Source: Pseudonocardia terrae
GTDB taxonomy: Bacteria; Actinomycetota; Actinomycetes; Mycobacteriales; Pseudonocardiaceae
DNA: 64,000 nt
Assembly: GCF_021343995.1 (NCBI RefSeq)
Contig: NZ_JAJTTE010000003.1
Location: 163,376 to 227,375, forward strand
Direction of reading: 5' to 3'
Shown: piece by piece, positions 18,059 through 27,237 of the stretch
Numbering within the stretch: position 1 is the first letter of the stretch
Layout of the letters: every line of letters starts with the position of its first letter
The notes under the pieces: model-generated
What the model was told of the DNA's origin: nothing
Databases searched by the model: none
What the model saw: only the letters and a program-made list of their open reading frames with translations
Translations under genes and position numbers: made by a program

Positions 18059-18333
18059 GCTTCCTCCGACGGTGGGGGTCTGGCGACGGCGCGAGTCTCA
18101 CATGACGACGACGTCACTCTCAAGGGTCTGCTGATCGATCGTTCAGCCCCGGACGGCGGCCCCGGGGCGCGTCGGATCGGTCACACCGGTTCGCCCGCAA
18201 CGCCCGGCGCGCCCTTACCGTCCCGCTTGCGCCGTCCGCGCACTCCCCGCACTCCGCACACTCCCCGCTCTCCCCGCCGCAGCCTCCGCACCGTCGCCGA
18301 CCGCTGCCCGGCGACGACCCGTGAAGGCCGCCC

Positions 18334-19568
18334 GTGTCCCGTCCCGCCCCGTCCGGCGCCGCTGTGCCCGGCTCCGTCCGGTCCGCGTTCGCGCGACCCG
18401 CCGTCCTGCGCACCGAGGTGCTGTCCGGCCTGGTGGTCGCGCTCGCCCTGATCCCCGAGGCGATCGCCTTCTCGATCATCGCGGGGTCGACCCGCGGGTC
18501 GGGCTCTTCGCCTCGTTCACGATGGCCGTGACGATCTCGCTGGTCGGCGGCCGCCCGGCGATGATCTCCGCCGCGACGGGCGCGGTGGCGCTCGTGGTGG
18601 CCCCGCTGGTCCGCGAGCACGGGCTGTCGTACCTGGTCGCCTGCGTGATCCTGGCCGGGGTCCTCCAGGTCGTGTTCGGGCTGCTGGGCGTGGCCAGGCT
18701 GATGCGGTTCCTGCCGCACAGCGTGATGGTCGGCTTCGTCAACACGCTCGCGATCCTCATCGCGGCCGCGCAGTTCCCACAGGTCTCGGGCGTGCCGTGG
18801 GCGGTCTACCCGCTACTGGGGGCGGGCCTGGTGATCATGGTGCTGCTGCCCCGGCTGACCCGGGCGGTGCCCGCGCCGCTCGTCGCGATCGTGGTGCTCA
18901 CGGCCGTCACGGTGGGGGCGGGGATCGCCGTGCCGACTTTCGGGGACCAGGGGGCGCTGCAGTCGACGCTGCCCGTGCCGGGCCTGCCCGACGTGCCGCC
19001 GACCTGGGAGACGCTGCGCATTGTCGCGCCCTACGCGGTCGGGATGGCGCTGGTCGGCCTGCTCGAGTCGCTGATGACCACGCGCCTGGTCGACGAGATC
19101 ACCGACACCCGCTCCGACGCCCGCCGGGAGTCCCGGGGCCAGGGCGTGGCCAACGTCGTCACCGGGATCTTCGGCGGCATGGGCGGCTGCGCGATGATCG
19201 GCCAGACGATGATCAACGTCCGGGCCGGCGCCCGCACCCGGCTGTCGACCTTCCTCGCCGGGGTTTTCCTGCTGGTGCTGTGCGTGGTGCTCGGGCCGGT
19301 CGTCGCGTGGATCCCGATGGCCGCGCTCGCCGGCGTCATGCTCATGGTGGCGGTGGGCACCTTCCGCTTCGCCTACGCCGAGGACCCGGCCGGCGTGACG
19401 ATCGACCTTTCCGACGCGCACGTCTGGGACGCCTCGACGGTGGCCGTGCTCGACGCCGTCACGCAGAAGTACGCAGCTCGTGGGACCGAGGTGACGATCA
19501 CCGGGATGGACGCCGACAGCGCGCGTCGGCACGAGGCCCTGGCGGGACGCCTCGGCGCCGCCGCGTGA
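18334..19568 (+). pseudogene. SulP family sulfate/bicarbonate transporter, frameshifted and internally deleted
   Basis: The N-terminal part reads from GTG 18334 to ALALIPEAIAFSIIAG, then loses frame at the GGGG run 18483-18486. One more G restores the family sequence (VDPRVGLFASFTMAV), which continues in another frame to 19568. A second lesion near 19360-19370 joins the transmembrane LMVAVGTF directly to the late STAS-domain RFAYAEDPAGVTIDLS, removing roughly 90 residues that homologues carry there: the last membrane segments and the start of STAS. Total coding is about 411 codons against some 490-500 expected. The first lesion could be a sequencing error; the second looks real, so the protein is probably non-functional. 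Confidence 0.8.
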
Positions 19569-19610
19569 GTCCCGGGGCCTGAGCCCCACGGCCTGGGCGC
19601 AGAGCCCGGG

Positions 19611-20684
19611 TCACAGGGCGCCGGTGACCGCCAGCAGGCCCAGGCTCGACGCGGCCACGGCGGCCCACAGCAGGCCGCCGAGCAGCAGCGGGCGGAACCC
19701 GGCGGCGCGCATGTCCGCGAACCGGAGGGTGAGCCCGATGCCGGCCAGCGCCGTCGTCAGGAGGAAGGTGCCGAGCAGGGCGAGGGCGTCGTGCCAGCCC
19801 GCGGGCACGAGCCCGAGGCTCTGCGCGCCGGCCGCCAGCAGGAACCCCACCAGGAACAGCGGCACGACCTTCCGCCACGGCACCCGGCGAGCCTCCCCGG
19901 CCCGACGGCCGCGCAGCAGGGCCAGCACGAGGACGACCGGCACGATCATGAGGGTCCTCGTCAGCTTGACCACGACGCCCTCCTGCGCGGCCTGCGGTCC
20001 GTAGGAGACGGCGGCCGCCACCACGGACGACGTGTCGTTGATCGCCGTGCCGGCCCAGAGCCCGAACGCGGTCTGGTCCATCGCGAGCGCGTGCCCCACC
20101 ACCGGGAAGAGCAGCACGGCGGCCACGTTGAAGGTCACGATCGTGCCGACGGCGTAGGCCAGGTCGGTCCGCCGGGGCTCGATCACGGAGGCGACGGCCG
20201 CGATCGCCGAGGCGCCGCAGATCCCCGTCCCGACCGAGACCAGGGTCCGGGTGTCGCCGGCGACGCCGAGCATCCGGCCGAGCAGCCAGCCGCCGGCCAA
20301 CGCCACCGCGAGCGTGCCGAGCATGACCGGCAGCGAACCGACCCCGACCCGCACCACCTGCTGCAGCGAGATGCCGGTGCCGAGCACCACGATCGACGCC
20401 TGCAGCAACGGCCGGGCGGCCACGGCGAGCCCGGGCGCCAGGACGCGGCCCGGCCGGATCACCGCCCCGACCAACGCGCCCAGCAGGATCCCCAGCACCG
20501 GCCCGCCGAGCACCGGGAGCAGCCGGCCGAGGGCGGTCGCAGCGGCGGCGACCAGCAGGGCGAGCCCGAGCCCGGGGCCGATGCGGCGCACGAACCGGCC
20601 GACCCGACCGAGCCCTGCGGTAGCGGACCCGAGGAGCCCGGTGCCACGGAGGGCGGGGGTCCCACCCACGGACCAGGTGCTCAT
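19611..20684 (-). CDS. YeiH family putative sulfate exporter / membrane protein
   Basis: 357 residues with about ten hydrophobic segments. Family features are ALGRLLPVLGGPVLGILLGA near the N-terminus, the central VSVGTGICGASAIAAVASV and the FGLWAGTAINDTSSVVAAA loop, all typical of the YeiH/UPF0324 family (sometimes annotated as sulfate exporters; function unproven). ATG 20684 follows GGGAGA with good spacing; an upstream frame lacks a site. Convergent with the broken SulP gene; the pairing of two anion-transport families is suggestive only. Confidence 0.88.
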   Translation of the reverse strand: MSTWSVGGTPALRGTGLLGSATAGLGRVGRFVRRIGPGLGLALLVAAAATALGRLLPVLGGPVLGILLGALVGAVIRPGRVLAPGLAVAARPLLQASIVVLGTGISLQQVVRVGVGSLPVMLGTLAVALAGGWLLGRMLGVAGDTRTLVSVGTGICGASAIAAVASVIEPRRTDLAYAVGTIVTFNVAAVLLFPVVGHALAMDQTAFGLWAGTAINDTSSVVAAAVSYGPQAAQEGVVVKLTRTLMIVPVVLVLALLRGRRAGEARRVPWRKVVPLFLVGFLLAAGAQSLGLVPAGWHDALALLGTFLLTTALAGIGLTLRFADMRAAGFRPLLLGGLLWAAVAASSLGLLAVTGAL

Positions 20685-20843
20685 CGTCTCTCCCTTCGGG
20701 ACGTCGACCAGAAATGTACGGACATTATGGGTCGACGGCAAGAGCCGGGGCCGAAAGGGGATCGCAAGGTGATCCACCCAGCGTGACCTAGTTCACGGTG
20801 CAACACTCCTGCGCACCACGCCGTCGGACCGGGAGAGGCCCTC

Positions 20844-22217
20844 ATGGCCACGATGGATTCACGCAACGCCACCGCGGAACGTGTCGCGGGGGTGAACGCC
20901 CGACTGGACCGGCTCCCGGCCTTCGGGCTCTCACCAGTCGTGTTCGTCGTCGTCGGGGCGTCGTACTTCTTCACCTTCTACGACATCACCGCGATCGGGG
21001 TCACGCTGCCGGTGCTGCAGGATCGCTTCCAGCTCACCGGTGCGGACCTCGCGCTGCCGGTGACGACGAACCTCTTCGCCTACATCGTCGGCGCGTACGT
21101 GCTGTCCAGCCTCGCCGACTACATCGGACGGCGACGGGCCCTCGCGATCTCGGTCGTCCTGCTGGCCATCGGGGCGATCCTCACCGCGGTGTCCTGGAAC
21201 CTGTCCAGCCTCGCGATCTTCCGCGCGGTCACCGGGCTGGGGATGGGCGCCGAGATCGCGCTCGCCGCCACGATCATGACCGAGCTGTCGCCTCCGCGCC
21301 TGCGCGGGCGCGGGGTGGCCCTCAACGTCTTCTGGGGCGGGGTCGGGCTGGCGGCCGCGCCGTGGATCGGGCTCGCCCTGATCTCCTGGCTGCCGCCGGA
21401 CATCGGCTGGCGCGTGGTGTTCGCCCTCGGTGCGCTGGCGATCATCGTGCTGATCTTCCTCAACGACCGCTGGGTGCCCGAGTCGCCGCGCTGGCTCGTG
21501 CTGCACGGCCGGCCCGACCGGGCGGACGCGCTGCTGGACCGCATGGAGGCGCACCTGCGGGCCCGCGGGCACACGCTGACCACACCGAAACCCGCCGAGG
21601 CCGAGGCGGACCTCTCCACCTTCCCGACCTGGGAGCTGCTCCGCCCGCCCTACCTCAGCCGGGTCATCGTCGTCTTCCTGTTCTGGTTCTTCAGCTACAT
21701 GGCCGCCTACGCCTACCTGGCCTACCTGCCCACGCTGCTCAAGGAGATGGGCGTCTCGGAGAGCCTGCTCTACAGCGCCATCGGCGACCTCGGGTTCGTC
21801 GTCGGCGGGCTGGGGTCGGTGCTGGTCATCGACCGCTGGAACCGCAAGCACTCCGCGGCCGCGGCCGGCGTCGTCGGCATGATCGGCATCGGCCTGATCG
21901 CGGTCAGCCACGGGCCGGGGCTGCTGATCGCCGGCGCGTTCCTGGCCGGCATCTGGATCATGGCGCCGGCCCTGGGCTACGCCTACACGTCGGAGGTCTT
22001 CCCGACGCGCGCCCGCGCCTCCGGCATGTCCATCGGCGACGGCCTCGGACACCTCGGCGGGGCGGTGCAGCCGTACATCGTGGTCGCCGGGCTGGCGGCG
22101 TTCGGCGCGCGCGGCACGTTCGGGCTGATGATCGCCATGATCGCGATCGCCGCCGCCATCATCCTCTTCGGCGGCATCCGGACGGCGGGGGACTCGCTGA
22201 CGCACCTGGCCCGGTAG
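20844..22217 (+). CDS. MFS transporter, sugar/organic-acid porter type
   Basis: 457 residues, twelve predicted membrane helices with a cytoplasmic loop near 220-250. The loop 2-3 motif SSLADYIGRRRAL and the PESPRWLVLHGRPDRAD end of the first half are sugar-porter/metabolite-H+ symporter signatures, repeated weakly as VLVIDRWNRKHS in the second half. The late EVFPTRARASGMSIGDGLG segment is also typical. Substrate probably a small organic acid or aromatic compound by analogy. Downstream gene is an LLM oxidoreductase on the same strand (46-base gap), so they may form a unit. Confidence 0.88.
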   Translation: MATMDSRNATAERVAGVNARLDRLPAFGLSPVVFVVVGASYFFTFYDITAIGVTLPVLQDRFQLTGADLALPVTTNLFAYIVGAYVLSSLADYIGRRRALAISVVLLAIGAILTAVSWNLSSLAIFRAVTGLGMGAEIALAATIMTELSPPRLRGRGVALNVFWGGVGLAAAPWIGLALISWLPPDIGWRVVFALGALAIIVLIFLNDRWVPESPRWLVLHGRPDRADALLDRMEAHLRARGHTLTTPKPAEAEADLSTFPTWELLRPPYLSRVIVVFLFWFFSYMAAYAYLAYLPTLLKEMGVSESLLYSAIGDLGFVVGGLGSVLVIDRWNRKHSAAAAGVVGMIGIGLIAVSHGPGLLIAGAFLAGIWIMAPALGYAYTSEVFPTRARASGMSIGDGLGHLGGAVQPYIVVAGLAAFGARGTFGLMIAMIAIAAAIILFGGIRTAGDSLTHLAR

Positions 22218-22263
22218 TGCGGTCGTTGACCGGCGCGCGAGGCGCAGGGCAGAGTCGGGGCCC

Positions 22264-23250
22264 GTGAAGATCGACGCGCGGTTGCGGGACGGCCTCGAGC
22301 ACGTGGCGGAGGACGCCCGCACCGCCGAGGAGCTCGGCTTCGACGGCGCCTGGAACAGCGAGAACAAGGCCGACGCGTTCCTGCCGATCGCGGTCGGCGC
22401 CGAGCACACCACGCGGCTGGAGCTGGGCTCGTCCGTCGCGATCGCCTTCGCGCGGACCCCGATGACCGTCGCGTACCAGGCCGTGGACCTGCAGCGCTTC
22501 TCCCGCGGCCGGTTCGTGCTCGGCCTCGGCAGCCAGATCCGCCCGCACGTCCAGCGCCGGTTCTCGATGCCGTGGTCGAGGCCGGCGGCGCGGATGAAGG
22601 ACTTCGTGGTGGCGCTGCGGGCGATCTGGCACGCCTGGGACACCGGCGAGCGGCTGCACCACCGCAGCGAGTTCTACGACCACACGTTGATGACGCCGAA
22701 CTTCGTGCCGCCCGAGAACCCGTACGGGCCGCCCACGGTGTTCCTCGCCGCCGTCGGACCGCACATGCTGCGAACCACCGCGGAGGTGGCGGACGGGCTG
22801 TTCACGCACCCCTTCCTCACCGAGCGGTACCTGCGCGAGGTGATCCTCCCCGAGGTCGAGGCGCACCGGGGGGAGGGGCTGGCACCGCTGGAGATCGCGC
22901 TGTCGGCGTTCGTCGCGCTCGACGACGCCGACGTCGAGGCCGTCCGCCGGCAGATCTCGTTCTACGGCTCCACGCCCGCCTACCGCCCCGTGCTGGAGCT
23001 GCACGGCTGGGGCGACCTCCAGACCGACCTCAACACGCTCTCGAAGCGCGGCCGGTGGGACGAGATGGTCCCGCTCGTCACCGACGAGATCCTGGAAGCC
23101 ATGTGCTCGATCGGCACCGAGCAGGAGGTCGCCGCCGACCTGCGCCGCCGATACGGCTCCCTCGCCCACCGGGTCCGCTTCAACCGTCCCGGCGACACCT
23201 CGGGCCCCGCCCGGTTCGCCGGCCTGGTGGAGGCCCTGCGCGCTGCGTGA
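22264..23250 (+). CDS. LLM class F420-dependent oxidoreductase (TIGR03617-like)
   Basis: 328 residues from GTG 22264. The cofactor strand GRFVLGLGSQIRPHVQRRFS and the PPTVFLAAVGPHMLRTTAEV segment are those of the F420-dependent subfamily that works on unknown substrates in mycobacteria and relatives; it also shows MPWSRPAARMKDFV. Possibly co-transcribed with the MFS gene, in which case it could modify an imported compound. Its stop is ten bases from that of the convergent phosphorylase gene. Confidence 0.86.
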   Translation: MKIDARLRDGLEHVAEDARTAEELGFDGAWNSENKADAFLPIAVGAEHTTRLELGSSVAIAFARTPMTVAYQAVDLQRFSRGRFVLGLGSQIRPHVQRRFSMPWSRPAARMKDFVVALRAIWHAWDTGERLHHRSEFYDHTLMTPNFVPPENPYGPPTVFLAAVGPHMLRTTAEVADGLFTHPFLTERYLREVILPEVEAHRGEGLAPLEIALSAFVALDDADVEAVRRQISFYGSTPAYRPVLELHGWGDLQTDLNTLSKRGRWDEMVPLVTDEILEAMCSIGTEQEVAADLRRRYGSLAHRVRFNRPGDTSGPARFAGLVEALRAA

Positions 23251-23260
23251 GCGGCAGCGC

Positions 23261-24040
23261 TCACGTCTCCCGGTGAGCGGTGGCGGCGTCGAGGCGCAGG
23301 GCGGCGTCGGCAGCGAGCTCGAACAGGGCGGCGCGGACCTCGGCCGCGGTGGTCCAGCCCCGGTGCTCCCAGTCCTCGCCCGCGAGGGAGTCGCCGGCGA
23401 AGAGCAGGTGGGCGAGGCGGATCCCGCGGTACCGGGCCACCGCGATGAGCGCCGACGCCTCCATGTCGACCACCGCGCAGCCCTCGGCCGTCCGCCGCGC
23501 GATCCTGCCGCGGGTCTCGCGGAACAGTCCGTCCGTGGTCCAGGCGCGGGCCGTGACGTAGGGGATGTCAGCGGCGTCGAGCGTGCCGCAGAGGGCGGCG
23601 ACGCCGGCGGGATCGGCCTCCACGACCCGCCCGGCGGGCAGGTAGTGGAAGGAGGTGCCCTCGTCGCGCAGGGCGCTGTCGACCACGACCGCGTGCCCGA
23701 CGGTCAGCTCCGGCACCAGCGAGCCCGCCCCGCCGACCGCCACCACCGCCCGCACACCGAGCGCGATGAGCTCCTCGAGGAAGATCGCCGACAGCGGCGC
23801 CCCGACACCCGGCTGGACGACCGCCAGCCGCCGCCCCTCCCGCTCGATCTCGTGCACCGGCCACGGGCCGAGCTCCGACGTCAGGTGGACCGTCCGCACG
23901 GCGGGCACCGCGGCCACCACCTCGGGGAAGAAGCAGAGCACCGCGGCCTCCGGCAGCCGCACCCGGCGGGGCACGACGCGGTGCGGCTCGAGCACCCCCG
24001 CATCGGTCAGGTCGTCCTCGCACAACGGCAGCGGATCCAC
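23261..24040 (-). CDS. Nucleoside phosphorylase (PNP/UDP family)
   Basis: 259 residues from GTG 24040. The phosphorylase-1 fold is seen in VVQPGVGAPLSAIFLEELIALGV, given here as GVGAPLSAIFLEEL, then VAVGGAGSLVPELTVGHAVVV and the base-site segment AVVDMEASALIAVARYRG, whose MEAS binds the ribose. It would split a nucleoside with phosphate to a base and ribose-1-phosphate. The N-terminal 40 residues differ from uridine phosphorylases and the substrate is uncertain. Isolated gene between convergent and divergent neighbours. Confidence 0.8.
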   Translation of the reverse strand: MDPLPLCEDDLTDAGVLEPHRVVPRRVRLPEAAVLCFFPEVVAAVPAVRTVHLTSELGPWPVHEIEREGRRLAVVQPGVGAPLSAIFLEELIALGVRAVVAVGGAGSLVPELTVGHAVVVDSALRDEGTSFHYLPAGRVVEADPAGVAALCGTLDAADIPYVTARAWTTDGLFRETRGRIARRTAEGCAVVDMEASALIAVARYRGIRLAHLLFAGDSLAGEDWEHRGWTTAAEVRAALFELAADAALRLDAATAHRET

Positions 24041-24143
24041 GGGCCGATCATGCCGCGCGGCGCTACCGTTTCCGGGAGTGGGCACGGAATGTTGCACGCT
24101 CAACAATCGTTGGACGGGGCACCACCGACGGAAGGGGAGTCCG

Positions 24144-24662
24144 ATGCCGCAGCCCGAGGGAGCCGAGCTCGAGGCCATCCGCGCCCGGCGCGCCGATCTG
24201 CGCGGGAAGTACCTGCAGGCGCCCGCCGACCGCAGGCCCTCCACCGTGCAGGGCGTGCACCACCTCGCCCTGATCTGCAAGGACGTCGAGGAGACCATCC
24301 GCTTCTACCAGGAGCTGCTGGGCTTCCCGCTCGTCGAGCTCGTGGAGAACCGGGACTACCGGGGCTCCAGCCACTTCTTCTTCGACATCGGCCACGGCAA
24401 CCTGCTGGGCTTCTTCGACTTCCCGGGCCACGACCACCCGGACTTCGGCGAGACGATCGGCGCGGTGCAGCACCTCGCGCTGTCCACCACGCCGGAGGAG
24501 TTCGAGCGGGCGAAGGCGCGCCTCGACGAGGCCGGCATCGACTACCTCGGCCCGGATCGCGGCGTCGAGAACAGCCTCTACATCCGTGACCCCAACGGCG
24601 TCGGGCTCGAGTTCTACCGCGAGGAGCTCGGCAAGTTCGAGGGGCACGAGCTGCTGAAGTGA
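24144..24662 (+). CDS. VOC family protein (glyoxalase/dioxygenase fold)
   Basis: 172 residues, ATG after GAAGGGGAG. One vicinal-oxygen-chelate module pair: VHHLALICKDVEETIRFYQE at about 32-52 and VQHLALSTTPEEFERAK at about 106-122, with metal-ligand candidates His in each and Glu in GLEFYREEL near 155. Fold members include glyoxalases, extradiol dioxygenases and resistance proteins. The extra 30-residue N-terminus (ELEAIRARRADLRGKYLQA) is helical. Divergent from the phosphorylase gene, 103 bases apart; function not assignable. Confidence 0.83.
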   Translation: MPQPEGAELEAIRARRADLRGKYLQAPADRRPSTVQGVHHLALICKDVEETIRFYQELLGFPLVELVENRDYRGSSHFFFDIGHGNLLGFFDFPGHDHPDFGETIGAVQHLALSTTPEEFERAKARLDEAGIDYLGPDRGVENSLYIRDPNGVGLEFYREELGKFEGHELLK

Positions 24663-24821
24663 GCGGTCGCCACTGATCCTTCCGGCCCGCCGCCGGCACC
24701 GGCCGGCGCGGGTTCCGGCCCGTCGCGCAACCTCGACCGTCCCCGCGCGTCCCACGGATGAGGGACCGCTGTGGCCCCTCGCTACCGTGGTCCGCGGCAG
24801 GAGCGGACCGGCGACTCGCCG

Positions 24822-24903
24822 AGCAGGGCTTGCGGAGCGAGCATCGCCTCGAGCGGAGCTTGCGGAGCGAGCATCGTCTCGAGCGGAGCGTGTGGAGCGC
24901 ATC
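24822..24903. repeat. Tandem GAGCGGAGC..GCGGAGCG repeats upstream of LCP gene
   Basis: About two and a half copies of a 30-base unit built from GAGCGGAGCTTGCGGAGCG and AGCATCG, at roughly 24822-24846 (partial), 24847-24876 and 24877-24903 (diverged). The same unit family occurs at 33204-33295. It lies in the leader of the LCP gene, 28 bases before its start. The rest of the 268-base gap (24663-24930) holds nothing I can identify. Confidence 0.8.
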
Positions 24904-24930
24904 GACACCGACGGGACGGTGCAGGGACGG

Positions 24931-26154
24931 ATGAACGGTGACCGACGCGGCCCGGCCGGGCCGCCGCCGGGCAGGGGCGCGCCGCCCCCGCGGCGCGGCG
25001 GCGGGCCGGGCTGGACCTCCCAGCCGGGGCGTCGCCCCGGGCCGCCGCCCCAGGGCCGTCCGATGCCGCCCCCGGGCGGTCGACCGCCGGGGCCGCCCCC
25101 GCGGCAGGGCCCGCCGCCGGCGCAGAACACGCGGATGATGCCGTCGGCGGCGCCCGCGCCGGAGACGTACCGGCCGCCGGACCGCACGAGGCCGCCGAAG
25201 CAGCCACCGGTCCGGAAGCCTGCGCGGTGGGGCCGGCGCATCAAGATCGTCCTCGCGCTGCTCGTCATCGCGCTGATCGGGTGGGGCGTCTACCTCGACC
25301 AGAACCTCAACCGCGTCCAGGCGCTGCCCACGGACAGCACCGCGGAGTCGTCGGGCACGAACTGGCTGATCGTCGGCTCGGACAGCCGCGCCGACCTCTC
25401 CGCCGAGGACGAGGAGCGGCTCGGCACAGGCGACGCCGCGGGCCAGCGCACCGACACGATCATGCTGCTGCACTCCGGCAGCTCGGGATCGGTGCTGGTC
25501 AGCCTGCCGCGCGACTCGTACGTACCGATCGCCGGGCACGGCACCAACAAGCTCAACGCCGCCTACGCGTTCGGCGGCCCGCAGCTGCTCATCAGCACCG
25601 TCGAGGCGGCCACCGGCCTGCACATCGACCACTACGCGGAGATCGGGTTCGGCGGGTTCGTCAACGCGGTCGACGCCGTCGGCGGGGTGAACCTCTGCGT
25701 GCCGCAGGCGATCAAGGACCCGAAGGCGGCGCTGGACATCAAGGCCGGCTGCCAGGAGCTCGACGGTCAGACGGCGCTCGGCTACGTCCGCACCCGGGCC
25801 ACGGCAGGCTCGGACTTCGACCGCGTGCAGCGGCAGCGCGAGTTCCTGTCCGCGCTGATCGCGAAGGCGACGAGCCCGGCCACCCTGGTCAACCCGTTCC
25901 GCGTGATCCCGCTGGCCGACGCGATGACCAAGCTGATCACCGTCGACGAGAGCGACCACATCTGGAACGTCGGCCAGCTCGGCCTCGCGATGCGCGGGGT
26001 GACCAACGGCGGGATCGCGACGACCGCGCCGGTCGGGAGCACGCCCACGATCGGCGGGCAGTCCGTGGTCCGCTGGGACAAGACTCGGGCGAGCGCGCTG
26101 TTCGGCTCGCTGCAGAAGGACCAGACGCCGGCCCAGAGCTCGCTCGGCCCCTGA
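24931..26154 (+). CDS. LytR-CpsA-Psr (LCP) family cell-wall glycopolymer transferase
   Basis: 407 residues. Residues 1-95 are a Pro/Gly/Arg-rich cytoplasmic tail, 100-122 one membrane helix (IKIVLALLVIALIGWGVYL), and the rest an extracytoplasmic LCP domain: NWLIVGSDSRADL, RTDTIMLLHSGSSG, VSLPRDSYVPI with the catalytic-type Arg-Asp, and RTRATAGSDFDRVQRQREFL. Such enzymes attach arabinogalactan or other polymers to peptidoglycan in actinobacteria. ATG 24931 was chosen over an in-frame GTG at 24919 because of AGGGA nearby. Single gene, closed by the hairpin repeat at 26189-26218. Confidence 0.9.
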   Translation: MNGDRRGPAGPPPGRGAPPPRRGGGPGWTSQPGRRPGPPPQGRPMPPPGGRPPGPPPRQGPPPAQNTRMMPSAAPAPETYRPPDRTRPPKQPPVRKPARWGRRIKIVLALLVIALIGWGVYLDQNLNRVQALPTDSTAESSGTNWLIVGSDSRADLSAEDEERLGTGDAAGQRTDTIMLLHSGSSGSVLVSLPRDSYVPIAGHGTNKLNAAYAFGGPQLLISTVEAATGLHIDHYAEIGFGGFVNAVDAVGGVNLCVPQAIKDPKAALDIKAGCQELDGQTALGYVRTRATAGSDFDRVQRQREFLSALIAKATSPATLVNPFRVIPLADAMTKLITVDESDHIWNVGQLGLAMRGVTNGGIATTAPVGSTPTIGGQSVVRWDKTRASALFGSLQKDQTPAQSSLGP

Positions 26155-26160
26155 CGGCCG

Positions 26161-26218
26161 CCTCGTGAGTGGCGCCTCGTGAGTGGTGCCTCGTGAGTGG
26201 CCACCGCCACTCACGAGG
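26161..26218. repeat. Triple CCTCGTGAGTGG repeat with inverted copy; bidirectional terminator
   Basis: CCTCGTGAGTGG occurs at 26161-26172, 26175-26186 and 26189-26200, spaced 14 bases, followed by the reverse complement CCACTCACGAGG at 26207-26218. The third copy and the inverted copy form a 12-13 base-pair hairpin with a short loop. It sits exactly between the convergent LCP and Ku genes and touches the Ku stop, so it probably ends transcription both ways. Confidence 0.8.
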
Positions 26219-26219
26219 G

Positions 26220-27173
26220 TCAGGCGGTGCGGCGCTTGCGGGTCGTGGTCTTCTTCTCGGCCCCGTCCTCACCCTCGTCGGCCTTCTTGCGACGGGTGGT
26301 GCTCCTGCGCGTGCGGGCCGGCTTCTCCTCCGCCGGCTCCTGGGTCTCCTGCGGCTCCGCGCCGGCCTTCGTCGCGGCCTTCTTCCCGGACGAGCCGCGC
26401 GCGGCCTCGACGCTGGCCTGGAGCGCCGAGAGCAGGTCGGTCATCGAGTCGCCCTCGTCGTCGCGCTTCTGCTCGACCGGGGCGGGCTTGGTGTCGCCGT
26501 GCTCCTTCTTCGACTCGATCAGCTCGACGACGGCGTCGCGGTACTCGTCGTGGAACTCCGTGGGGTCGAAGTCCGCGCCCATGCTCTCGATCAGCGAGGC
26601 GGCCATCTGCTTCTCCTGCGGCCGCAGCTCGATGTCCTGCTCGAGGATGTCGAAGTCCGGCTCGCGCACCTCGTCCGGCCAGAGCATCGTCTGCAGCACG
26701 ATCGTCTTGTCCCGCACCCGCAGCAGCGCCAGGCTCTCCCGCTGCCGCAGGGCGAACCGCACGATCGCCATCCGGTCGGTCTCGGCCAGCGCCTCGCGCA
26801 GCAGCGCGTACGGCTTCGCCGCCTTCGTCTCCGGCTCGAGGTAGTAGCTCTTGTCGAACAGCAGCGGGTCGATCTGGTCCGCCGGCACGAACTCGACCAC
26901 GTCGATCTCGTGCCCGCTGGCCACCGGCAGCGAGTCGAGGTCGGACTCGTCGAGCGTGATCAGCTCGCCGTCCTCGGTCTCGTAGCCCTTCACGATGTCC
27001 GCGTACTCCACGACCTCGCCGCACACCGTGCAGGTCCGCTTGTACCGGATGCGGCCGCCGTCGGCGCCGTGCACCTGGTGGAAGCGGATGTCATGGTTGG
27101 TCGTGGCCGAGTACAGCTTGATCGGCACGCTGACCAGTCCGAAGGACACCGCGCCGCTCCACATCGCGCGCAT
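26220..27173 (-). CDS. ku: Non-homologous end joining protein Ku
   Basis: 317 residues. Bacterial Ku core from MRAMWSGAVSFGLVSVPIKL through RYKRTCTVCGEVVEYADIVKGY (two Cys as in zinc-binding relatives), DKSYYLEPETKAAKPYALLREAL and the helical arm EKQMAASLIESMGADFDP to about residue 225. The C-terminal 85 residues are Lys/Arg-rich (ending TTRKRRTA), the extended tail that in mycobacterial Ku binds DNA and aids LigD recruitment. Start at ATG 27173 by homology. Divergent from a ligase gene 64 bases away, forming an end-joining module. Confidence 0.95.
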   Translation of the reverse strand: MRAMWSGAVSFGLVSVPIKLYSATTNHDIRFHQVHGADGGRIRYKRTCTVCGEVVEYADIVKGYETEDGELITLDESDLDSLPVASGHEIDVVEFVPADQIDPLLFDKSYYLEPETKAAKPYALLREALAETDRMAIVRFALRQRESLALLRVRDKTIVLQTMLWPDEVREPDFDILEQDIELRPQEKQMAASLIESMGADFDPTEFHDEYRDAVVELIESKKEHGDTKPAPVEQKRDDEGDSMTDLLSALQASVEAARGSSGKKAATKAGAEPQETQEPAEEKPARTRRSTTRRKKADEGEDGAEKKTTTRKRRTA

Positions 27174-27237
27174 CGAGGCCCGTCCCTTCCGCACCGGTTG
27201 CCGTCCGTGACGGCACGTCGGGTGACAGCATGACGGT

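Noticed and set aside
18120..18719. Leftward 199-codon open frame near the SulP gene
   Set aside because: Antisense of the SulP coding region; no start signals.
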